A DNA stretch of 17,244 nt from Bacteroidales bacterium (lineage in GTDB: Bacteria > Bacteroidota > Bacteroidia > Bacteroidales > UBA10428): positions 1 to 17,244 of the forward strand of contig JAFGOZ010000543.1 in assembly GCA_016926235.1 (NCBI GenBank), given 5' to 3'. The position numbers and the translations under genes were made by a program. Positions 1 to 7,355 of the stretch are shown piece by piece; position 1 is the stretch's first letter, and every line of letters starts with the position of its first letter. The notes under the pieces were generated by a model. That model ran no database searches and had not been told where the DNA came from. It was given only the letters and a program-made list of their open reading frames with translations.

Positions 1-2622
1 GGAGGAATTAATGCAATTACCAAATCAGGCACCAATACCTTCAAAGGATCTGCTTATTCTTACTATAAAAACCAGAATTTGAGAGGTAATAAAATCGGCG
101 ATTATAGTTTTGGAGATCGGGATAAAGAATCCAGAACCATATATGGAGCAAGCCTTGGAGGTCCAATCATCAAAAACAAACTGTTCTTCTTTGCTAATGT
201 TGAGAAGGAGAAAGTGCCACAACAGGTAATCACATGGCGTCCTTCTACTGATGGAATTTCAGATGGACAGACCATTTCCCGTGTTACAGAAAGTGATCTG
301 CAGTTGGTTTCTGATCATTTGAGTAATGTTTACGGCTATAACACAGGTTCGTATACTGATTTCCCTGCTGACGAGAGCAATATTAAGTTTATGGGGCGTC
401 TTGACTGGAATATTGATAATGCCAATAAGCTGAGTATTCGTTATAACCACACCAAAAATGCTGCCTGGAATGCACCCAATGGCAACTCAACAGATGGGAG
501 CTACCGTGACAACAACAAAAATCGTGTCTCACAATACTCTATGTCGTATGCCAATTCGATGTATTCGATGGATAATGTTGTGAATTCATTAACAGCTGAA
601 TTAAACAGTCGTTTTAGTAATATTGCTTCCAATCAGATATTATTTACCTATACCGATATCAGCGATATGCGAGACTCTGAGTCTTCAGTGTTTCCCTTTA
701 TAGATATTATGAGTGGAGATATTGCCTCGGGTGCCGATGCTTTGGATCCATATATTTCTGCCGGTTATGAATTGTTTACTTTTAATAATGGCGTAAAGAA
801 TCGTGTAGTTACGGTTACTGATAACTTTAGCTTATACGTGAATGCCCATAAACTGACAGCCGGAGTGAGTTACGAGAATCAAAATGCGAGTAATGCATAC
901 ATGCGTAGCGGAACCGGGTATTATCGCTATGCCAGCATCAGTGATTTTACAAGCGGTGCTGCTCCCGTTGACTTTGCCTTGACTTACGGTGCAAATGGAG
1001 ATGCCGTTCCTACCTCAGAAGTTGCATTTCACCAGATTGGAGCCTATGTACAGGATGAATGGAATCCGGTTCAAAACTTAAAGCTCACCTTTGGTTTACG
1101 TGCAGACCTTCTTGATTTTAAAGAAAATCTGATGCGCAACAATGCCATATATAACCTTGATTTTGGTGGCCGGCATATAGATACCGGCACATGGCCCTCT
1201 TCACGGATTAACTGGTCGCCACGCATTGGTGGAACTTATGATGTTTATGGTGATAAATCTCTAATCATTCGTGGAGGAACAGGTATATTTACAGGTCGAC
1301 TTCCTTTAGTATTTTTCACTAATATGCCCACAAATGCCGGGATGGTTCAGTTGACGATGAAACTTCAAACCCGATTTAATGCAGATGGATCGGTCCAAAG
1401 TCGGGATGACAGGCTGGATTTGTTAACAGGCGGCATGATTACCGATGTGAATGAGATGATTGATGAATTAGGGTTTCAACGCGAAGTAACACCCGAAGAT
1501 GGCAGTGTTCCGAGTTCAGTGGCCGGAGTAGATCCTGATTTCAAGATGCCTCAGGTATGGAAATCATCTATTGCAGCTGATTATAAAATTCCAGTCTCTT
1601 TTCCCCTTTCTGTTACCGCGGAGGCTATGTATACCAAAAACATCAATGCTGTAATGCAACAGAATTATTTGGTTAAAAATCCCGATAGTGAAACATGGGA
1701 GACCTTTTCTGGCTCAGATAATCGGTATATTTATCCTTCCGACTTTAAATATAATACCGGGAGCTCAGTCAGGGATGCTAATGTTCTCTCTAACACGGAT
1801 AAAGGTTACGGTTATACATTAAATCTGACCCTAGATGCTGAGCCTTTGAAGGGGCTTAAGATGATGGCAGCTTATACGCACACTGAGATGAAGGAAGTTT
1901 CCGGTTTGCCTGGCAGTAATGCCAATTCGGCATGGACTGGTATCCTGTCAGTTGATGGTCCAAATACTGTTGGGATTCAACGTTCGCAGTATGTTACTCC
2001 AAATAAAGTTATCGGTTCCGTTTCTTATCGTTTTCCCTATGCCAATAATCATTTGGCAACAACTTTAAGCTTGTTCTATTCGGGTTATTCTCCTTACGGT
2101 AATTCTTTTACCTACAGTAATGACATGAATGGAGATGGGTTAACCGGAGATTTAATGTACATTCCAAAAGGCCGGGGAGATATAAGGTTTGTATCAACGG
2201 CTGATGAAGATGCCTTCTTTGCTTTTATGGAACAGGATAAGTATTTGAGTAATCATAAAGGAGAATATGCCGAAGCCTATTCTGCACGTGCTCCCTGGGT
2301 TAGTAAATTTGACTTACGTATTTTACAGGATTTTTCTATAATGACAGAAAAAGCAAAACACACCCTTCAGATTAGCTTGGATATTTTGAATTTTGGGAAT
2401 CTGCTAAATTCTGAATGGGGGGTTAATAAAACCATGTCGTCCAGTAATTATGGCGCTATTTTGAAATACGAAGGACGTGACACAGATAATTTTCCGGAGT
2501 ATTCAATGGTTAAAGTTAAAGATTCTGAAGGCAACCAGGTTTACCCAACTGAATCATATACCAAGTATAAGAATTTGAGTCAGGTTTGGCAATTGCAAGT
2601 GGGACTTAGATATATTTTCTAA
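1..2622 (+). CDS. TonB-dependent receptor, Oar-like, C-terminal part (5' end outside window)
   Basis: Outer-membrane active-transport or adhesion-type receptor energised by TonB. The frame is open from the first base, so the gene starts upstream; the TTG at 79 is internal. 873 residues are visible. The first residues, GGINAITKSGTNTFKGSAYS, match the end of the plug domain of Oar-like receptors, followed by the usual LRGN and GGPIIKNKLFFFANVE segments that open the barrel. The rest is a long run of alternating aromatic/polar strands, and the protein ends in GLRYIF, the terminal aromatic residue recognised by the Bam machinery. The signal peptide, the carboxypeptidase-like domain and the first half of the plug are missing because of the window edge. 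No SusD partner follows, which fits Oar-like receptors rather than SusC/SusD polysaccharide systems. The substrate cannot be inferred. A strong terminator follows about 50 bp after the stop, so the gene ends its transcription unit. Confidence 0.9.
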   Translation, partial: GGINAITKSGTNTFKGSAYSYYKNQNLRGNKIGDYSFGDRDKESRTIYGASLGGPIIKNKLFFFANVEKEKVPQQVITWRPSTDGISDGQTISRVTESDLQLVSDHLSNVYGYNTGSYTDFPADESNIKFMGRLDWNIDNANKLSIRYNHTKNAAWNAPNGNSTDGSYRDNNKNRVSQYSMSYANSMYSMDNVVNSLTAELNSRFSNIASNQILFTYTDISDMRDSESSVFPFIDIMSGDIASGADALDPYISAGYELFTFNNGVKNRVVTVTDNFSLYVNAHKLTAGVSYENQNASNAYMRSGTGYYRYASISDFTSGAAPVDFALTYGANGDAVPTSEVAFHQIGAYVQDEWNPVQNLKLTFGLRADLLDFKENLMRNNAIYNLDFGGRHIDTGTWPSSRINWSPRIGGTYDVYGDKSLIIRGGTGIFTGRLPLVFFTNMPTNAGMVQLTMKLQTRFNADGSVQSRDDRLDLLTGGMITDVNEMIDELGFQREVTPEDGSVPSSVAGVDPDFKMPQVWKSSIAADYKIPVSFPLSVTAEAMYTKNINAVMQQNYLVKNPDSETWETFSGSDNRYIYPSDFKYNTGSSVRDANVLSNTDKGYGYTLNLTLDAEPLKGLKMMAAYTHTEMKEVSGLPGSNANSAWTGILSVDGPNTVGIQRSQYVTPNKVIGSVSYRFPYANNHLATTLSLFYSGYSPYGNSFTYSNDMNGDGLTGDLMYIPKGRGDIRFVSTADEDAFFAFMEQDKYLSNHKGEYAEAYSARAPWVSKFDLRILQDFSIMTEKAKHTLQISLDILNFGNLLNSEWGVNKTMSSSNYGAILKYEGRDTDNFPEYSMVKVKDSEGNQVYPTESYTKYKNLSQVWQLQVGLRYIF

Positions 2623-2669
2623 TAATAGAGAATTTATTCCAATAAAGCTGAACTAGAGTTTCAGATACA

Positions 2670-2701
2670 AAAGAGGCTGTCTTCAAAAAGACAGCCTCTT
2701 T
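2670..2701 (+). terminator. Rho-independent terminator after the TonB receptor
   Basis: A perfect 14-bp stem (2670-2683 with 2688-2701, core AAGAGGCTGTCTT) closes over a CAAA loop and is followed by a T-rich stretch (TATTCTTTTC). It lies 48 bp after the receptor stop codon. The mirrored A-rich side means it could also stop transcription arriving from the minus-strand genes on the right. Confidence 0.85.
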
Positions 2702-2905
2702 ATTCTTTTCATACAATTACGCCCGAAAAGAATCAACCACCAACAATCAGTTTTGATAACCAGTTGCAACACGCGCGATAACAGGTAAGTTTTATCTGGA
2801 ATAATGGTTGCTGAGCAAAGCCAAAGTATGGTTATTGGGATTATAGAAGTATCGCTGGGCCATGCAAAGAGTTTATAGGGTCACTGAATAGTATAACTGC
2901 TGATG
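2702..2905. other. Intergenic, nothing recognised
   Basis: About 200 bp between the receptor terminator and the 3' end of the isochorismatase-family gene. No complete ORF with a start, no RNA gene and no clear repeat was seen. Confidence 0.5.
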
Positions 2906-3454
2906 TTATTTTACATTTAGATAATTACTTGTTGTTTTAACAGTTGTGTAGAAATAATTTAATGCGGCTAAAAAGCTTTTTTGAACTTCTTCTGCTTTAA
3001 CAACCTGTCCATTAATTTCTTGGTCTTTAGTTGCACAGGCATCTCCAATCAATGTAATATTAAATCCATAATCCTTTGCTGCTCTTGCGGTTGCATCAAT
3101 ACACATATGGGTCATCATTCCACAGATAACCAAATCAGATATATTTTCACCTTTTAAATAATCGAGCAATTCAGTTTCTCTAAAACTATTTGGGTAATGC
3201 TTTACAATTATCTTTTCTTGTCCTATTGGTTTTACATTGTCATGTATTTCAGCTCCTTTTGTATTTGGTAGAAAAAAAGTAGCTGTTGGTATTGTTGCAA
3301 TATGTTGAATATGGATTACCGGCAAGCTATCTGCTCTAAAATTTTCAAGAATCAATTTCGCGTTATTACTTGCTATGTCTGACCCAACAAGAGTCATTGT
3401 TCCTTTATCGAAATAATCATTTTGAATGTCAATAATAATCAATGCTGTTTTCAT
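2906..3454 (-). CDS. Cysteine hydrolase, isochorismatase family
   Basis: A 182-residue single-domain hydrolase with the isochorismatase/nicotinamidase Rossmann-like fold, of the usual family length. The catalytic triad is visible: Asp9 in LIIIDIQNDYF, Lys85 in IIVKHYPNSF, and nucleophile Cys118 in GMMTHMCIDATARAA; the preceding residues fit the usual cis-peptide turn. Such enzymes cleave an amide or vinyl-ether bond of a small soluble substrate in the cytoplasm. The specificity (isochorismate, nicotinamide, N-carbamoyl compound, other) cannot be read from the motifs, and no siderophore or NAD genes are nearby. The ATG start at 3454 is followed directly by the first beta strand, so the start is secure. 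It is separated from the AraC gene by 229 bp and is probably transcribed on its own. Confidence 0.88.
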   Translation of the reverse strand: MKTALIIIDIQNDYFDKGTMTLVGSDIASNNAKLILENFRADSLPVIHIQHIATIPTATFFLPNTKGAEIHDNVKPIGQEKIIVKHYPNSFRETELLDYLKGENISDLVICGMMTHMCIDATARAAKDYGFNITLIGDACATKDQEINGQVVKAEEVQKSFLAALNYFYTTVKTTSNYLNVK

Positions 3455-3581
3455 CTTTTGGTTTAATTGATTCTGTTACGAAAATCCCAATTTTGGTATA
3501 AAACAGCAAATCATTATAGTTAAAATTATCGGCTTCATTGGTTTTAGTTTTCTTTAGTTGATACTCAATATTATTTAATAA

Positions 3582-3661
3582 CATATGCAGGTATTTTACA
3601 ACTCCCAACCATCATAATATCAAGCCGTTTAGCAGACACTCTGAAACCCAGGTTGCATATG
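3582..3661. repeat. Imperfect inverted repeat between the AraC and hydrolase genes
   Basis: CATATGCA at 3582-3589 pairs perfectly with TGCATATG at 3654-3661. Inside and beside it, ACAACTC (3599-3605) and GAGTTGT (3661-3667) are also complementary. It sits just after the AraC-type gene in transcription direction. It could be the RNA 3' end structure of the cupin-AraC transcript or a decayed palindromic element. CATATG is itself palindromic, which weakens the signal. Confidence 0.3.
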
Positions 3662-3683
3662 AGTTGTTGTTTGGTGCCGGGCC

Positions 3684-4481
3684 TTATTTATTCATTAGCT
3701 CCTTGTTATCTCTTAAATATTTACCCGGTGTAACACCAATATGTTTCTTAAATAGCTTTGTAAAATGGCTTTGGTCAAAAAAACCAATATCATAAGTGGT
3801 TTCGATCACCGACTTTTGTTCAAGAATAACCTTTTGCGACTTTTTCATTTTGCAAACAATGTAATAAGCGTAAGGCGACAATCCATAACACCTGTGAAAT
3901 ATCCTGTTGAAATGAAATTCGCTTAAACAGGCAACGCTAGATATTTCTTTTAATGAAATATCCCGCATGCAATTATTTTCAATGAATTGTTTGGCTAAAC
4001 TAATTTTTGAAGAAGTATTTTCATCTATACAAGCTGTATAGTTTTCTACTGAAAATTTCCTTAATTGCAAAATAATCTCATCATATAAACTAATTAACTG
4101 TATAGATGAGTGTTCATATTCGGCCAAAGCATGGAATTCTTTAATTTTATTCCCCAAATCAGTTTGATGAAGAACTAATTTGGGGAAATAATATGAAGCA
4201 TTCAGATTTAATGAGATCACCTTGTAACTATGGTCTGAATTATCGACCGATTTTCCACTATGAGGTTCAAACGGCTGAACAATAAAAATATCATCCGGCT
4301 TTAAAATTGACGTTTCACCCCTGTAAGTAAATTCCCTTTCCCCAAGTTCAATAACCCCGAGGATATAAGATGAATGAAAGTGAACCGGAAAAACATTTGA
4401 AATATTATATCCTTGAGTTACAGATACTCCTTTTATATTTTTCAATTTAAAATGAATAATCTTTCCGTGTTCACTCTTCAT
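3684..4481 (-). CDS. AraC-family transcriptional regulator
   Basis: DNA-binding regulator with an N-terminal cupin-type sensing domain (about residues 25-105, with the VFPVHFHSSYILGVIELGE strand pair) and a C-terminal AraC double helix-turn-helix (about 165-265). The first HTH is ISLKEISSVACLSEFHFNRIF. The second is followed by the family signature DIGFFDQSHFTKLFKKHIGVTPGKY, broken here only by phenylalanine in place of the usual Y/S. The frame is open to a TTG at 4490, but the ATG at 4481 is the better start, giving 265 residues and lying 9 bp after the cupin stop codon. The tight spacing makes cupin-AraC one transcription unit, so this regulator probably controls itself and the cupin gene, perhaps through the inverted repeat at 4861-4900. 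The effector is unknown. Confidence 0.88.
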   Translation of the reverse strand: MKSEHGKIIHFKLKNIKGVSVTQGYNISNVFPVHFHSSYILGVIELGEREFTYRGETSILKPDDIFIVQPFEPHSGKSVDNSDHSYKVISLNLNASYYFPKLVLHQTDLGNKIKEFHALAEYEHSSIQLISLYDEIILQLRKFSVENYTACIDENTSSKISLAKQFIENNCMRDISLKEISSVACLSEFHFNRIFHRCYGLSPYAYYIVCKMKKSQKVILEQKSVIETTYDIGFFDQSHFTKLFKKHIGVTPGKYLRDNKELMNK

Positions 4482-4490
4482 TCTGTACAA

Positions 4491-4871
4491 TTATAGTAAT
4501 GCAGGAAAAAACTTGGCTAACAAAAACAATTCATCGTTTTCGGCTTTAACTGAATGGTATTTATCTGCTGGGATAAACCCAATTACTCCTTTACGATAAT
4601 CAAGTTTTGTTTCCTCTATCATACAATGACCAAATCCACTTATGATTTCATGTAATTCATTTTTACCAGTATGGTTATGAATTCCAATTTCACATCCAGG
4701 ATTAATTTTCACCAAATGACAACTTAGGCGATTATCAGTATTTTCTCCTCTAATAATATGTTTTAAATAAACGCCTTTGTATACGGGATGTTCGTCCCAA
4801 ACAAAATTCTCAATATCAAAACGTTCACCATTGAAATACAATTCCCCTTTTTCAAAAATATTTGCATCCAT
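4491..4871 (-). CDS. Small cupin-domain protein
   Basis: A 126-residue single-domain cupin. Cupin motif 1 is visible around GCEIGIHNHTGKNELHEIISG (residues 59-79), with candidate metal ligands His65, His67 and Glu72; motif 2 supplies His106 in GFIPADKYHSV. This is the conserved 3-His/1-Glu set, so it probably binds a divalent metal. Single-domain cupins include small isomerases, dioxygenases and ligand sensors, and nothing here selects among them. It is the first gene of a two-gene unit with the AraC regulator, whose N-terminal domain is also a cupin, so both may respond to related small molecules. The ATG at 4871 lies inside a perfect inverted repeat. An AGGA-like ribosome-binding sequence (about 4877-4880) lies in the loop of that repeat. 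Confidence 0.8.
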   Translation of the reverse strand: MDANIFEKGELYFNGERFDIENFVWDEHPVYKGVYLKHIIRGENTDNRLSCHLVKINPGCEIGIHNHTGKNELHEIISGFGHCMIEETKLDYRKGVIGFIPADKYHSVKAENDELFLLAKFFPALL

Positions 4872-4900
4872 AATTTATCCTATTTGGTTATGGATGCAAA
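4861..4900. promoter_or_regulatory. Perfect 13-bp inverted repeat over the cupin start codon
   Basis: TTTGCATCCATAA (4861-4873) is repeated as its exact reverse complement TTATGGATGCAAA at 4888-4900, with a 14-bp spacer. One arm contains the ATG of the cupin gene; the other overlaps a -7-like element. As DNA it could be the operator for the dimeric AraC-type regulator encoded downstream. As RNA, a transcript starting upstream would fold the start codon into a stem with the ribosome-binding site in the loop. Both are inferences; the symmetry is seen directly. Confidence 0.6.
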
Positions 4901-4904
4901 ATTA
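4897..4904 (-). promoter_or_regulatory. Candidate Bacteroidota -7 element for cupin-AraC
   Basis: On the minus strand TAATTTTG matches the Bacteroidota -7 consensus TAnnTTTG. Transcription would start near 4890 and leave a leader of about 20 nt before the cupin ATG. No convincing -33 TTTG stands at the expected 19-21 bp distance; a TTTG lies closer, at about 12 bp. The call therefore rests on the -7 element alone. Confidence 0.35.
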
Positions 4905-5132
4905 ATGGTCACTCATCAAAAAAAATTGTAAAATATTGCTGCTTTGCAATGTACAATTAACAATTAGTCAATGATTTTTTATCGAAAACAAGTTAAAACA
5001 ACACTCAATACTTTTATTGATTACTGAATGCCATTTGGAGTCTATGATATTGGATATAACTAATTTACTGTGATCCTGACTAAACAAAAACAGGAGCTAC
5101 AAACTCATAAAATTCATGAATAACGCTAACGA

Positions 5133-6695
5133 CTAATCAAGAGGTTGAATGAAATGCATCAACTCTCTGTCGTGGTTATTCACAATTCTGCATTCATTAT
5201 CAAAATACATTGTAGCTCCGTTTTCAGCAGTATAGGGTTCCCACACAGGCAGCACTCCCTCAACATTAGGATTACCTGTTTTTACAAAGTTTAGCCATGC
5301 AGAGCTCATTTTGCCAGCCAATTCCCAGGCTTCTTCTGTATTGCCTGTCCAGTCGGATCTCAGATCAACAGTGTTAAATGCCAAGGGAATGTCCAACCCA
5401 TGAAATGAACCTTTTGATGCATTGTCAACAGAACTTTTCCACGCTAAAAAGTAAACATAGATTGGTGCATTTTCCTGCACTCCCCTTGCATCTGCTGTTC
5501 TTATTGTGAAAGGTCTGAAAGTATTATCAACAGAAAGAAGATCCTGAGGAGTATAATCGGGATATGCCTTTGCGAATAGCTCAATGTATTGCTCGGTTCT
5601 GTTGCCATATACTTTTGCCAATCGTTCTTTTGCCTGTTCCAAAGTCAGCTCCTTTTCGGCATACACTGTTGGCATTAGTTCGTTGAGTGTGCTACCCATC
5701 ATAAGTGGTATATCCTTTGAAATATCGGCAAAACCGGGGCTGAAAGGTTGCTGGAGCAAAACAACACTGTCGGCAGAAGGTGCAAAGCCAAACATTGTAG
5801 GCGATCCGGGTTTTCTTGGACCAGAAATTTTTGCTATTGCATCGTTTCCTGCTTTAACAAGTTTCAGGTAAGGGATAGTATCCAGTTTCTCTACATCGTC
5901 TGCTGTAAGCCCTAAATTTTCAAGCACAGCTAAACCAAGGGCTTGCGATTTCTCTTTGGTCATTACATTTATTAGCGTTCCACTTTGAATAATTGCCTTG
6001 TGAAACAAACCTTTTGCCGCTGGCATACACATAAGCGTCCCGACTTTTCCGCCACCGCCCGATTCGCCAATAATAGTAACATCAGATGGGTTGCCGCCAA
6101 AATTCTCAATATTTTTATTGACCCACTCCAGAGCTTTTACAATGTCGAGCATGCCAACATTTGCCGATTGTGCATAGTTGGAACCACATGCCGACAAATC
6201 AAGAAAGCCAAGAATATTCAAGCGGTGATTTATTGATACGAACACTACATCGCCTTTTTCGGCCAAAGCTTTACCATAGGTCATTGGGTCGTTGCTGGCA
6301 CCAATGTGAAATCCTCCGCCATGCAACCATACCATTACCGGACGTTTTTTGCCATCCATTATTCCCTGTGTCCACACATTTGCACTGAAAAGTTTTTCTT
6401 CGTTTTGAACAGAATCGGGATACCAAGGTGCTATTTGCCTGGCTACCGGTCCAAATTCTGTACATTCACGAACTCCGTCCCATGCATCAGGATCTTGCGG
6501 AGGCATAAATCTTTCGGCTTTGGCATATGGAATTCCATTGAAAACAAATATGCTATCGTCAACACTACCTGAAACTGTGCCATGGGTAGTTTTAACAACT
6601 GGTTTTTGATTTTGGTTAGTTTTTAGGTTACACCCTGTAAAACATAATCCTAAAGCAATTGAAAAGAAGAAAATAAAGTTTTTTAATAGTCTCAT
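5133..6695 (-). CDS. Carboxylesterase type B, predicted lipoprotein
   Basis: A 520-residue alpha/beta-hydrolase of the carboxylesterase/cholinesterase (type B) family, of normal family length. A lipoprotein signal peptide ends in the lipobox FTGC (Cys22), so the enzyme is probably anchored in the envelope. The oxyanion-hole motif LHGGGF is at 124-129. The nucleophile elbow reads GESGGGG with Ser212, where the family usually has GESAGG. Glu339 (GSTLNE) and His432 (FHGLDIPLAF) complete the Ser-Glu-His triad, and FGGNPSDVTIIG precedes the elbow as expected. It likely cleaves carboxylic ester bonds of extracytoplasmic substrates; the natural substrate is not deducible. The gene is flanked by more than 160 bp of noncoding DNA on both sides and is probably monocistronic. 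The ATG at 6695 starts an ideal signal peptide. Confidence 0.9.
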   Translation of the reverse strand: MRLLKNFIFFFSIALGLCFTGCNLKTNQNQKPVVKTTHGTVSGSVDDSIFVFNGIPYAKAERFMPPQDPDAWDGVRECTEFGPVARQIAPWYPDSVQNEEKLFSANVWTQGIMDGKKRPVMVWLHGGGFHIGASNDPMTYGKALAEKGDVVFVSINHRLNILGFLDLSACGSNYAQSANVGMLDIVKALEWVNKNIENFGGNPSDVTIIGESGGGGKVGTLMCMPAAKGLFHKAIIQSGTLINVMTKEKSQALGLAVLENLGLTADDVEKLDTIPYLKLVKAGNDAIAKISGPRKPGSPTMFGFAPSADSVVLLQQPFSPGFADISKDIPLMMGSTLNELMPTVYAEKELTLEQAKERLAKVYGNRTEQYIELFAKAYPDYTPQDLLSVDNTFRPFTIRTADARGVQENAPIYVYFLAWKSSVDNASKGSFHGLDIPLAFNTVDLRSDWTGNTEEAWELAGKMSSAWLNFVKTGNPNVEGVLPVWEPYTAENGATMYFDNECRIVNNHDRELMHFIQPLD

Positions 6696-6859
6696 AGTAT
6701 AAGTATTTGTTTAAGATTTAGTAATGTGCAAAATAATGCTAAAAATACATTTTATCAATCAGCCTTTCATATTTTGCGACCTTCTTTTTCTATACTCCTG
6801 CTTGTAATCAACTTTTTCTTTCTGTGCAACCTGATAATTTGCAGTAGTAGTCAAATACC

Positions 6860-7108
6860 TCACGCAAAAACTCCAACATACCCCTTTCTGGTTCTGAAAA
6901 AATGCTTCTCCAGGTCCAAACCTTTGTGTCCACAGTTAGTATTTGGTTTATAATTCATTTTTATACATTCAATTGCAACAATTAATTCATTTATTGAATC
7001 GACCGTGTATTTTGGAACTAAAGCATTGACTTGTGGTGCAAAAGACCCAATTAATTTGAGTAACTTGTGAATAAAGCCAAGGATGAGACGAGGGGCGGCG
7101 TAATCCAT
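6860..7108 (-). CDS. Hypothetical protein, possible gene relic
   Basis: An 82-residue ORF with an ATG start and codon use like its neighbours over its second half (from about residue 32). No signal peptide, membrane segment or known domain is recognised. The C-terminal part is basic (KGLDLEKHFFRTRKGYVG). It could be the remains of a longer gene that lost its N-terminal end, or a chance ORF. It lies between the esterase promoter region and the type IX cargo gene, transcribed the opposite way from the latter. Confidence 0.3.
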   Translation of the reverse strand: MDYAAPRLILGFIHKLLKLIGSFAPQVNALVPKYTVDSINELIVAIECIKMNYKPNTNCGHKGLDLEKHFFRTRKGYVGVFA

Positions 7109-7355
7109 CTTTAGACCGCTTCATAACTTTTTTGGTTATTTACCGTATTACATTCGCTTTACCTAGCCTTCTTTTTAAAGAGATGTTCTTGCATTGCGTT
7201 CAACCACTTACAGAATATCGATATTTTTTCGGATTGACTGCAATTGTAGAATACTAATCCTTTATAATAAATTGATGAACAATATTGTGAAGGTAATTAC
7301 GGATTATAATTACAATTCATTTTTGGAGACTAATTCTTGATATGTGATGATGATG

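Noticed and set aside
3684..4871. Ectoine or sugar-utilisation operon suggested by the cupin and AraC genes
   Set aside because: No biosynthetic or catabolic genes of such pathways are adjacent, and the motifs do not identify a substrate.
6726..6953. + strand ORF of 75 codons with a hydrophobic segment
   Set aside because: It overlaps the opposite-strand ORF 6860-7108, which has the better codon pattern, and lies in the upstream region of the esterase gene.
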